A stretch of 64,000 nt of DNA from Chaetoderma sp. LZ-2023a (taxonomy: Eukaryota > Mollusca > Caudofoveata > Chaetodermatida > Chaetodermatidae), in assembly GCA_034401795.1 (NCBI GenBank), contig CM067372.1, positions 19,631,722 to 19,695,721 of the forward strand, given 5' to 3'. The position numbers were made by a program, and so were the translations under genes. Below, one piece after another: positions 10,607-18,520 of this stretch (its first letter is position 1; every line of letters begins with the position of its first letter). The notes under the pieces were generated by a model. It was not told the origin of the DNA and ran no database searches. It saw only the letters and a list, made by a program, of their open reading frames with translations.

Positions 10607-11094
10607 GGCAAACTAAAGAACCCTGACTTCTTCACCTCTGGTAGCTGGAGGCTGGGGTTAGCACCCGCTGCGCCATCAACAGTGATATGACTCAGCCTGA
10701 TGGTGCCTACCTTGAGATTCTCTCCATCCTGTTGGAATGAGCTCCGTGGTTTCAGGAGATCCTTAACCAGGTCTTCTGCATAGGACTCAGCCATAACCTT
10801 GATGGCTCCAGCCTCATCGACTCCGAGCATACCCTGCATTGTCGCCCTGTCCTTGATGCCCATCCCCTTGTATACAGTCTTGGCCTTGTTAATGGCCGAT
10901 TGTCCTACCGTATCAGTGTTCCCGATGAGATCTTGGGCTGGGATGGTACCACGGATCTCCTGCGGGCCTCCCTTCTCAGTGAAGTCTAGGAAGGAGATAG
11001 GGGCAACAGTGTCCTCTGAACCGAGGCGTGCCTCGCCCAAGTGAGCAAGATCACCTAGCTCTTTGCTTTCTAGGTCTGTGAGTGACAGAGTCAT
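10588..11094 (-). CDS. Hypothetical Polinton protein (169 aa)
   Basis: Intact frame. An upstream TTG at 11115 would extend it by seven residues, but the ATG at 11094 is preferred because a TATAAC sequence lies immediately before it. Mostly polar, with an internal stretch rich in Gly, Ile and Asp and a C-terminal end LPFKTTG. The start of the following ATPase gene is separated by only two bases, and the putative promoter box of that gene overlaps the last codons of this one. No family recognised. Confidence 0.6.
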   Translation of the reverse strand: MTLSLTDLESKELGDLAHLGEARLGSEDTVAPISFLDFTEKGGPQEIRGTIPAQDLIGNTDTVGQSAINKAKTVYKGMGIKDRATMQGMLGVDEAGAIKVMAESYAEDLVKDLLKPRSSFQQDGENLKVGTIRLSHITVDGAAGANPSLQLPEVKKSGFFSLPFKTTG

Positions 11095-11149
11095 AGTGTT
11101 ATAGCTGTCGGCCAAGGGAATAGGTAGCAGTGATCAGGGTACTGGCCCT

Positions 11150-11284
11150 CTACAGGGGGCACGCCTTGTGGGCAGTCCACCATTCCCGGGCATTGGCAAT
11201 CCTCAGTCCGCGTGCTCGAATATGGACAACACACCGCCCGCCGGCACGCCATGCCTCATATGCTGCAGGGGTGTCATGATCCAT
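11150..11284 (-). CDS. Small basic Polinton ORF (44 aa)
   Basis: A short open frame starting MDHDTPAAYEAWRAGG, rich in Arg, Ala and Trp (WW near the end) and ending in KACPL. It would be missed by size filters. I list it because its ATG follows a GTTTAG-N8-AATAGTG sequence, the same layout as other gene starts here, and because the other two frames give less protein-like sequence. Possibly a small DNA-binding or core peptide. Low to moderate support. Confidence 0.4.
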   Translation of the reverse strand: MDHDTPAAYEAWRAGGRCVVHIRARGLRIANAREWWTAHKACPL

Positions 11285-11303
11285 CTCTCACTATTCAGAG
11301 TGG

Positions 11304-11695
11304 CTAAACGTAGGCATTGATGATCTCAGCCATTGCACTCGTTGCTAGCCCTAGAACCACGGCCTCCATTAGTGTAACACGTTCACCCATGATCTTGGGT
11401 AGGAGGCACCACTGATGGCGATCTTTGGGATGGGGTGAGTTATTCCGAGACAGTGCTCAGCCACCCCACTCACCACTGTGGCGAGGACAGCCGCAGTGGC
11501 GGCAGGAAGAACTTCATTTCCACCTGTCATCTTCACCACCGCCACATTCGCCACCACGTTACTGGCGACATGGACTGCCAGGGGCTTAGCCTGTGTGAGT
11601 AACTTCTGGGTCTTGGTTCGCAGCAGGTTCTCCACCTTCTGAAGACTCGCCTGGCTCTCGAGCAGTTGCTTCACGATCTGTACCGTTGACGTCAT
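11304..11695 (-). pseudogene. Hypothetical membrane protein, one frameshift
   Basis: The first 108 residues (MTSTVQIVKQLLESQ) contain a helical N-terminus and two hydrophobic stretches (VASNVVANVAVV and AATAAVLATVVSGVA). After an indel near 11400 the sequence continues with another hydrophobic segment (AVVLGLATSAMAEIINAYV) and stops at 11304. Two to three membrane or amphipathic helices are therefore likely. The ATG follows a GTTTAA-N8-TATAC box. Family not recognised. Confidence 0.5.
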
Positions 11696-11813
11696 TGTTT
11701 AAGCACTGAGTATACAACACGGTTAAACGTCTGCGTTCCCTGTCGAGGGAGCTAATAAGATCTTCCCAGTCTGCATCTGCCAGGTGTCCATGTTGGTATT
11801 CAGGAATATTCAT
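11586..11813 (-). CDS. Small hypothetical ORF overlapping the 11695 gene (75 aa)
   Basis: Begins MNIPEYQHGHLADADWEDLISSLDR, acidic then basic, with a low-complexity Glu/Gly tail where it overlaps the other gene in a second frame. The N-terminal 40 residues look protein-like. GTTTAA-N8-AATAGAG lies directly before the ATG. The true end may be earlier if an indel has occurred. Function unknown. Confidence 0.4.
   Translation of the reverse strand: MNIPEYQHGHLADADWEDLISSLDRERRRLTVLYTQCLNNDVNGTDREATAREPGESSEGGEPAANQDPEVTHTG
11700..11725. promoter_or_regulatory. Palindromic gene-start box before 11695(-)
   Basis: GTTTAA-N8-TATAC is present on both strands, sharing the central GTATAC. The minus-strand reading leads to the ATG at 11695. 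No plus-strand gene starts just downstream. The box lies inside the coding frame of the 11813 ORF. Confidence 0.55.
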
Positions 11814-11848
11814 CTCTCTATTGAGACATCTTAAACCTGTCCAGGCTC

Positions 11849-12342
11849 ATGCTATGCGAGAAGTACTATGAGGTCTTCCGGAGGGAGTTGAAGGACTACA
11901 AGAAGAAGACACCAGATGAGCTCACTCAGCTCTCCGGTGCTGAGCTGACAGAGGAGCTGACAGCTGTGAAGCTCTATCCAGGATTTGCTAAAGGACAGAT
12001 CTGCTTTCTCGAATACCTTATCTTGGGCGGGAGTATCGTCGAGCAGCTCCTGCGAGCTAGCGAGCTAAAGGTTTCTATAAGAATCTGGAGTATCTGTCAG
12101 ATGTGTTCCAGCAGTTGCAGACCGCCATGGCCTCACCTGACTCGGAGCTCTACAAGGCTCTGCGATACTACAAGCTGGAAAAAGGATACGCTGTGGAACC
12201 ATCCAGCCCTTGGATGTGCATGTTGGCAGCATGTATAGGGGCTGTAGGGCAGGCCAAGCTGGTTCAGTGTCTCGCCGTGGTCCCCACTGCTACTGTAGAG
12301 AGTCGGGATAGTCTTATAGCTGATTTGCTAGTGGCGGAGTAG
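11849..12342 (+). pseudogene. Hypothetical helical Polinton protein, one frameshift
   Basis: First part MLCEKYYEVFRRELKDYKK is in one frame to about 12070; the rest continues in another (DVFQQLQTAMASPDSELYK to LIADLLVAE). Mostly alpha-helical and charged, about 160 residues in total. It is convergent with the minus-strand gene that ends near 12264. No family recognised. Confidence 0.5.
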
Positions 12343-13398
12343 GCTGATCCCGAGCACCATGCTAGGCCTGACACCACTCGTAGCACTACCACGGGATGCA
12401 GTGTCATGTCGACTGGCTGCAGTGTCTGGGAACCTGGAGCTGCCATGTCGACTGGCTGCAGTGTCAGGATCGGAACGACTGTATGGCCCGTCCTACGCGT
12501 AGGTGCGTTGATATCAGTGTTGAAGCTGAAGTGGACACCGGGGGAACTCCCCTCGACTATCATATTGTTATAGCCCCTGACTTGGAGGTTCTCGATGTTC
12601 ACGATCATGTTGCTCGGAATCAACCGTAGGTGTGGTGAAATAGCAAAATCAAGTTTGCGACGGGCCTTCTGCAACCCCTGCTGGAACTTAGCAATAAGAC
12701 TACTAGGGTCTGCCACGATAATCATATCCTCAACGAGACTGATGAACATGGCCTGGACCTCTGCTCCACTGACACCATCTATGGAATGACGCAGCTTGGT
12801 CTGTGCTGTAAGGAGGCAGTAGCACAGTGCTTCCAGGGCCTGGTTGATCCGAACGATCCCTGCTGGTGTGAGACCTGAGGTGGTGTGTGGGACAAAGTAC
12901 TTCCACACATCTGAATAGTCCTGCCGCAAGCCAGTGATGTGCATATTTTGCACCAGCGCTCCAGGGTCGGAGTCTGGATCGAACGAGAATATTGCTGTCT
13001 TCTGATGGCCTCCTAGTCGGGGTGTTCGATAGGGGAATCCTGAGTAGTCACGTCTCGGGTCACCGTACATAACCGCTAAACCGCTGTTGTCACCACCATG
13101 CCACCGATAGTCTGGGTGAGCGCTGAACTCTCTATGTAGTCTGCTGGCCGCTGAGACGCTATGACTGTTGAGCTGTGGGTCGAAGTCGTTTATATCAAGG
13201 AGGCTTGCACCCAGCTCATGGAGGATTCGTCGCACTATGAAGTACACGTGGAATCTGAGACTGCTGGCGATGAGCACAGCTTCTGGAGCACCAGAATAGG
13301 AGTGAAGCAGGGTGGAACACTCCACATCTTGCCGTGCCACACCACATGGCAAAGTTCAGCTGCTGATTCCAATATGAGAGGCTTGGAGCAGCCATCCA
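12264..13398 (-). pseudogene. Hypothetical Polinton protein, about 370 aa, near-intact
   Basis: The long frame is open from 13352 to 12264; the likely ATG (MAAPSLSYWNQQLNF) is at 13398 and is joined by a one-base indel near 13345. It contains DYRWHGGDNSGLAV, SDVWKYFVPH and helical segments with few charges. The C-terminal end includes a duplicated LQPVDM segment made by a short tandem repeat (12404-12475), and the final residues are probably out of frame. The size and abundance of aromatic and small residues suggest a structural protein, but no motif supports a family. The opposite-strand gene overlaps its end. Confidence 0.55.
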
Positions 13399-13429
13399 AG
13401 GCGACCTCGCCGTAACATCTCCTTTTTTT

Positions 13430-14002
13430 TTTAGCTCCACCATATCAACCCGCCCGCTGGAGCCTTTGAGGTATTGCTGTCGCATTTTAGGTTTCTCCGT
13501 GCGGTACAGGGCTTGGACCTTCAATATATGGTGGTACTCTTCATCGGTGATCTGGCCATCCTCGAGAGCCTTGCTGACAGACTCGTCGATAGTCCGTAGC
13601 ATACTCTGTGCCAGTGTCACATACTTAGCATGCTTCTCCAGCCTCCTTGTGATCTGCCGCTGACCCACCCCCAAGCCTGTGGCCAAGACAGTGGTGGCTA
13701 GTGTCACACCACCCAGCGGGATGGCGACGATGGCACCCACCCCTGTAGCGAGAGTGGCCACAGCTGCCATGCCAGCACTGGCTCCAATCACACCCGCAGC
13801 AGTGGTTGTACACGCAAGGACGTTGTAGGCTGTCTTATATCGCCTGCACTGTTCTACTGTACTTTTCTGCCTCATGGACGAGATTCTTCCTGATGGTATC
13901 TATCTGCTGGAGTCACCAGCCATGGATGGTACATGTACCGCCGTCGTCAGCAGTCAGGGTGGGGTATATTTCTGGTTGCTTCCGCCACTCTGATTTTGCC
14001 AT
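13430..14002 (-). pseudogene. Hypothetical membrane-helix protein with RIT(R/K)-type charged tail, frameshifted
   Basis: The core (about 13440-13875) has two Gly/Ala-rich hydrophobic segments (AAGVIGASAGMAAVATLA and VAIPLGGVTLATTVLATGLG) followed by a charged helical tail (RQITRRLEKHAKYVTLAQS) and a Gly-Ser-Arg motif. The likely ATG is at 14002 (MAKSEWRKQPEIYP), directly behind a TATA-containing box, with indels near 13890 and 13850. A ten-A run near 13425 probably caused the 3' frame change; open sequence beyond it is likely out of frame. Family not named. Confidence 0.5.
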
Positions 14003-14160
14003 AGTATATCTGGAGGATTAAACGGCATCACCTGCAGAATCTGCTCATGAGTCATAGAAGGGTTCATTTTGGAGAGCCTGGCGAACCGTGCCACCTTTTT
14101 AGTGCCGAGAAGTAGTCATCCAGCACTATGTCGGGTGCCAGTAGCGTTCTGAGACCTGAC
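13958..14160 (-). pseudogene. Small hypothetical Polinton ORF overlapping the next gene
   Basis: Starts MSGLRTLLAPDIVLDDYFSA; after a one-base shift near 14095 it continues RFARLSKMNPSMTHEQILQV and ends at about 13958. About 67 residues. Its 3' end overlaps the start of the 14002 gene and contains its promoter-like box. Function unknown and support modest. Confidence 0.35.
14005..14023 (-). promoter_or_regulatory. Gene-start box before 14002 (GTTTAA-N9-TATA)
   Basis: On the minus strand GTTTAA (14023-14018), nine bases, TATA and then CTATGG with the ATG at 14002. It lies within the coding end of the small upstream gene at 13958-14160. Confidence 0.55.
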
Positions 14161-14195
14161 ATCCAGAACTTCGCCTTATCACCAAGATAGTAGGC

Positions 14196-14575
14196 TCACC
14201 GCTGGATAGCTTTCTTGGTCTTACGCTTCTGCGCCATCTCCTCTTCCCACTGTATGACAACTGGCTCATCCTCGTCTGAGACATCGTGGTATGTGAAGAC
14301 ATCTGGCTCATCGTCGTCTGTCAAGACTCCTGCATCCCGCTTACTCTCCTCCAGGAGGGCCTGCCAGTATCGGAAACCTTCTCTGTTCCTTTGCCTCCTT
14401 GCAATACTCGCGTTCTATTGATACCAGCTCTCCCGCTGTAGTCGCTCTCTTCTTGTTGCAGTGCAAGCAACTGTTCGTTTAAGGCTTGTATATGTGCAGG
14501 GGGTATGAAGGGGCAACCCTGTAGCTGGCTCTTCATCATCTCGGCAAAGGTCAGATATTCCTGGTATGATATCAT
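14196..14575 (-). pseudogene. Hypothetical helical protein with acidic tail, frameshifted
   Basis: Begins MISYQEYLTFAEMMKSQLQG, helical and Gln/Leu-rich; after indels near 14400 and 14350 it ends with an acidic, then basic, segment (DEDEPVVIQWEEEMAQKRKT). The ATG overlaps the stop codon of the upstream 14572-14955 gene by ATGA, so the two may be expressed from one transcript. Family not recognised. Confidence 0.45.
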
Positions 14576-14955
14576 GTTGTCATCAGGTCTAGTAGTAAAA
14601 AGAGTGTAAACTCTAAATGGGCGTCCGATATCCCATCCGTGCTGGCATATAAGTTAATGGAGGGGCTGTCAAACAGGTGATTTACAGGTGTGAACAGGCT
14701 AGGGCTGATAGCTTTCCATAGGTTGCTGTTGGCACCTGGGAGATACTCTATCACGTCCCGGCCGACTTCTACCAGGGAGCTGCTGTTTGCACTGCCAGGA
14801 GGTTGATGTAGCACATCAGCGTGTATGTATGTTGTGCCCCGCTGGGGCACCTTGAAAAGGACCCATTCTACACGGTACTGTACCACCCGTCTCCCCTCTA
14901 GAGAGGGTGACATTACGTTCTCACCACTGGAGAGCAGCAGTCAGACAATCGGCAT
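14572..14955 (-). pseudogene. Hypothetical Polinton protein, early stop codon
   Basis: The open part (from 14913) is 113 codons with YRVEWVLFKVPQRGTTYIH, beta-like, and a hydrophobic end LEFTLFLLLDLM. An ATG at 14955 lies in frame, right behind GTTTAA-N8-TATA, but codon 5 is TGA, so this copy is broken at the start. Divergent from the 14994 gene and overlapping the next gene by 4 bp. Confidence 0.45.
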
Positions 14956-14959
14956 GGTT

Positions 14960-14990
14960 ATATCTCCTGTTTAAACCCCTTCTATAGCGT
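14960..14990. promoter_or_regulatory. Bidirectional gene-start box between 14955(-) and 14994(+)
   Basis: A central GTTTAAAC palindrome. On the minus strand GTTTAA, 8 bases, TATA leads to ATG 14955. On the plus strand GTTTAA, 8 bases, TATAGC leads to ATG 14994. Same arrangement as at 7281-7316 and 8754-8792. Confidence 0.65.
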
Positions 14991-14993
14991 GCT

Positions 14994-16276
14994 ATGGAAC
15001 CCATATTTGCTCACTCGACTGGTCTTGCTGACCTGGCAGATGTGTACGCAGTTGATGCTGCCAAGGTAGAAGAGAGCGATGGCAAGTCATTCGCCCTACA
15101 GTACGAAGCAAACTCATAGGCATTCTCCCTCCACCCCATTGGTGGTGATGGGGTGGAGCTGCTCACAGACCTCAAGGATGTGTCGAAGGTGTGCCTGGGT
15201 CGCAACATAGATGGCCACAAGATTGTGTTTCGGTACGATTTCCCGAAGAGGAAGTACATCCTCGAGCCGTTGATTGAGCTCTCGGATACAGAGGTTGCAG
15301 ACATCAACACCCTAAATAACGACCTCAGCTTTCATCTGGTCAAACCCTATTCGAGCAATGCGCCACTGATGATACATGATGGTCTGCTATTGACCCTGGC
15401 AAAGAACCTGCAGTTCATGTTTGAGAAGAATGAAGTGTTGTACCGCGCTGGACCTGGGGGTGACTGGCAAACATGGTTGCCACTATATAGGCCTCCCGCA
15501 GTCATTGACATAGAGGTTACTCCCCTCTCCACTGTTGTGAAAAGGGATGGGACAGTTCGAAAGCTCTACAATCGGGGATCATCCTTCCTCACCTACATAG
15601 GTGAAGGTGTCTCCCTGACGAGGGTGGGTCACCGGATCGGGGTTACAGGTGGAAAGCTCCTGCTGCGTCGTCCATTCGATGGACCAGAAGAAGCTGTTAA
15701 CCTCCAGGAGGGCATCCTACGAGTAGATGGTGTGTCACATGTCTCCAAAGCCAAGGGTGCTGTTGAACTGCTTCAGCGAGTGGGACTCACTAGCCCGCAA
15801 ACGACTCATATAGTCCTAGAGCTACGTTTCTTAGACGGCAGCAGAGTGAAGCAGCTAGCCCCTGCCCCTGTGAGGATGAAGATCACTATCGATCTGGATG
15901 GAACATGGCTCGATGTGGCACAGATATTTCTCGAGGGGTTCACTCTGTTCAGTTTAACTTCATATATAGCTATGATTCTCATACTGCTCGTGCTGGCGTC
16001 TACAGCAGTGGCACAGGGCACTGAGACTGCCATGATATTGGGTGCCAAGTGGGCCCACTTCCGGGATGCCCCCTAGTACAATCCTTGGGTCGACCCCTTG
16101 CGGAGAAACATTTACGAGCGCTTTCACCCACGTGAAGAGATCGAGTCTGTCTGCCACTTCTATGGTGTGGAGAGGATAGGACGTGGTTGTCTGCTAGAGA
16201 CACCTGCTCAGCACCAGATTCTCTGCGTAACATGTGAACATGCCAGAGTCTGCCGTGGTGCAAATTCTAAGCACTA
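14994..16276 (+). pseudogene. Hypothetical beta-rich membrane-anchored protein with two in-frame TAG stops
   Basis: Reads MEPIFAHSTGLADLADVYA from ATG 14994, interrupted by TAG at 15117-15119, then open for about 318 codons, TAG at 16074-16076, then open again for about 66 codons to 16276, all in one frame. The middle is beta-rich (LVKPYSSNAPLMIHDGLLL, WLPLYRPPAVIDIEV). A single strong membrane helix (SYIAMILILLVLASTAVAQ) lies near 15955-16015. The part beyond the second TAG has four cysteines (VCHFYGVERIGRGC, LCVTCEHARVC). Starts behind the bidirectional box. A surface or membrane-linked virion protein is possible; family not recognised. Confidence 0.5.
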
Positions 16277-16384
16277 GCATCCTGCCAGGTGAGCGTTGTC
16301 AAGGTAGATGGAAGACACTATGGGTGGTCCCATCATGCCGATGCGACTCTGGCAGAGACCACGTGTTTGTCTGAGCCTACACAG

Positions 16385-16508
16385 AGGCTGGCCATTATCC
16401 TGAGGTGGTTCTCCCGGACATGGGGTCCGCACGGGAGTTTTATATGTCCATGTCCGCAGCTCCCATCGCTGACCACGAAAATCTCATGTCTCAACAACCC
16501 TATGCCCC
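16385..16508 (-). repeat. Inner block of the right terminal repeat
   Basis: Inverted match to about 957-1110 in the left terminus, including the CTCCCGTGCGGACCCC string. It is separated from the outer right repeat by about 1.6 kb containing the nuclease gene, two E elements and a hairpin. On the left the inner and outer blocks are nearly contiguous. Confidence 0.7.
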
Positions 16509-16510
16509 AG

Positions 16511-17768
16511 CTAGAGCGTGTCGAAGAAGTCCTCGATCTGGCCCTCGGTCACAGCCGGGCGACGAGATTTTGCCATGTTGTTTCTCCAGGGCACGTGTCT
16601 GGCGAATGTCCTCGTAGGCGGCGAGCGGGTTGGGCGACTCACGGATCTGCGCGGCAAGTGTTGTGAGCTCGTCGATATGGGGGGGGGGGGCTGGTTTTTG
16701 GCCAGGAACCTGGGGTTGCATTCCACGGGAACGTAGTTGATCTCAAAGACCTTCCAGGGGATGACGCCCAGCAGGTAGTGTTCGTAGGGTGTGTCTGCGC
16801 CAGGGCATCTATAATGCTGTGGTTGAAGAGGTTGCCTCGGCCGTCCGCGAAGCGCGGGTCAGCGTGCTTCGTTAGGTACTCGCCTTTGTCCACGAAGCCC
16901 ATCATCTTGTCGAACATCTTGGCGGTGCAGCTGCCAAAGTCCACCGTGTCGAGTATATCGATGTCAAGCTCCACCACGAAGTAGCTGAACGCCATCAGCC
17001 AGGCCTCGTGGCCCGAAGTGAGTATCTCCCACGAGGAGAACAAGTTGAAGGCGCTAGCCGGACCCCTGCTGCACCAGTCGGCGTAGACAGGGGTCATGCC
17101 CCAGGCCACCGGTCGGCCTCAGCCCTTTGTGTTGCGGTAGTGGTAGGCCTCGTTGTACTCGGGGCTGTTGCCAAGGTCTTCGAGTGCACAGATGCGGTAG
17201 ACCACGTCGACATAGAGTCCAAACTTGGCTATCAGTGACAGCGCGAGGCCTGGCCAGACCTGCGGCAGGTAGTGGTGGGGTATATCTCCTTTAGGGCGCT
17301 AGCTGTAGGGGGTCTTGAACTCCAAAAGTATCGTCACTGTTTGGACTTCGTGCTCCTTGTCGTCGACCTTCAGGTTGGTGTTCAGGATTTGCCACTCCTC
17401 GTCGGAGTCGCGTTGCCGCACCATGTTGGGTAGACAGTAGCCGTCGGTTCTGTTAGCGTGTCCCCGGTAGCCCAGCCACCCGCTGTGGATGTCGGTGCCC
17501 AGCGCACATCCCAAAGTCGATCTCGAGCAGGCGCCTGCTCATGGCCTCAAAGAGTCCCCCACCAGCATGCCACAGCGCCCCCGCCCTAAGGTCTTGACCC
17601 TGCACTTCTGGCCCAGAACCTCCTCGAAGCTCGAGTAGGGGTTCTGCCCATGATGGCGGGCAGTTCGGAGCCGCCTACCGTTGTTGCCCTGTTCTGCAGC
17701 CATCCCAAGCTGCGCTGTCGTGGGGCGTCCGCGAATAGCTGGATAAACTGTTCACGGTTCTGTTCCAT
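16511..17768 (-). pseudogene. PD-(D/E)XK nuclease of the YqaJ / lambda-exonuclease / alkaline-nuclease type, degenerate
   Basis: Such nucleases resect DNA ends and act in viral recombination and replication. The N-terminus reads SLGWLQNRATTVGGSELPAI, matching the WLxxRxxxxxGGSE pattern of the family. Further on, ILLEFKTPYS gives the ExK part of the active site (about 17310-17330). Later segments (FGLYVDVVYRICAL, VPVECNPRFLAKN) fit the rest of a fold of about 400 residues. The gene is broken by at least four frameshifts. It begins at ATG 17768, 62 bp behind an E element, and ends against the inner repeat block. It is not one of the core Polinton genes. Confidence 0.6.
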
Positions 17769-17830
17769 GGTCTGAATGGCGTCTCTGTTCCATGGTCTGG
17801 ATGGCGTCTTACAATTCTGGCTGTTCAGAG

Positions 17831-17888
17831 GGTGTATATCACGGTGGATGCTTTCTCTAAATGGGCATTCAGACCCTATTATGTGTGT
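17831..17888 (-). promoter_or_regulatory. E element copy 3, upstream of the nuclease gene
   Basis: Inverted copy of the 58-bp E element. It points toward the nuclease start at 17768, about 62 bp away. Same element and orientation relative to the gene as copy 2 at polymerase B. Confidence 0.55.
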
Positions 17889-17947
17889 GATTGATCACAA
17901 GGCGATCAGTGGTGAATATCACTGGGGCTCTAGGTATACTATGGCAA

Positions 17948-18085
17948 AATCACAGCTATACTACTTGACAGATGAAGCCGGTAATGGGCAGGTCAGTGAT
18001 GTAGAATACCACAATATATAGCGGTATTCTTCATCGCTGACCTGCCCATTGCCGGCTTAGTCTGTCGAGTAGTATAGCTGTGATT
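17948..18085. repeat. Long hairpin: 63-bp arms, 12-bp loop
   Basis: Bases 17948-18010 and 18023-18085 are reverse complements with only a few mismatches. The loop is 12 AT-rich bases. It lies between E copies 3 and 4 near the right end and has no match in the left terminal repeat. Could be a fold-back MITE or a replication/termination structure. Confidence 0.85.
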
Positions 18086-18086
18086 C

Positions 18087-18145
18087 GGTGTATATCACTG
18101 TAGATGCTTATCTCTAAATGGGCATTCAGACCCTATTATGTGTGG
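18087..18145 (-). promoter_or_regulatory. E element copy 4
   Basis: Inverted copy directly next to the hairpin. No gene start is adjacent. Confidence 0.5.
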
Positions 18146-18515
18146 TAGTAGTAGGGTCGGAATTAAAATGATACTATCTCCCTCAACTGGCAGCCGTTCG
18201 GCGATGCATGGCACCCACCACCCTCTCAATCCCTGGGGCATAGGATTGTTGAGATATGTCGTGGTCAGTGTATATCACTGTGGATGCTTGTCTCTAAATG
18301 GGCGTTCAGACCCTATTATGTGTGGAAGTAGAAGGGCCGGGATTAAAATGGATCCCACTGCCCTCTTAATCCCTGGGGCATCATCTAGAGGCATACCAAC
18401 CACATGTCTCAACATCCCTAAGTCACCAGGGACTAAGAGGGCGGTGGGGACCACGGATCGCCGAAGGGCTGCCAGTTGAGGGAGGTGGTATCATTTTGAC
18501 CCCGGCCCTACTACT
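18145..18515 (-). repeat. Outer block of the right terminal inverted repeat
   Basis: Reverse complement matches 507-916 apart from an internal loss of about 55 bp. Includes E element copy 5 (18267-18325). Ends at CCCTACTACT, followed by AGCCG, which also precedes the left end. Confidence 0.85.
18267..18325 (-). promoter_or_regulatory. E element copy 5, counterpart of copy 1
   Basis: Lies in the outer right repeat at the position matching copy 1 in the left repeat. No adjacent gene start. Confidence 0.5.
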
Positions 18516-18520
18516 AGCCG

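Larger units (their letters stand above)
507..18515. mobile_element. Polinton/Maverick (adintovirus-like) DNA transposon, degenerate full-length copy
   Basis: About 18.0 kb long, the usual Polinton size. The outer ends are inverted copies of one another and begin AGTAGTAGGG. The 5-bp sequence AGCCG lies directly outside both ends (502-506 and 18516-18520), consistent with a target-site duplication; the family norm is 6 bp. The inside encodes the Polinton hallmark genes: protein-primed polymerase B, retroviral-like integrase and an FtsK/HerA-type packaging ATPase. Around a dozen further genes lie on both strands. Many genes carry frameshifts or stops of all three kinds, so this copy is dead, but long frames survive, suggesting moderate age. 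No adenain-type protease or canonical double-jelly-roll capsid protein was recognised. Confidence 0.9.

Noticed and set aside
14994..16276. TAG recoding (amber read-through) in the Polinton
   Set aside because: Other genes of the same copy are interrupted by TAA and TGA as well as frameshifts, so ordinary decay explains the TAG codons.
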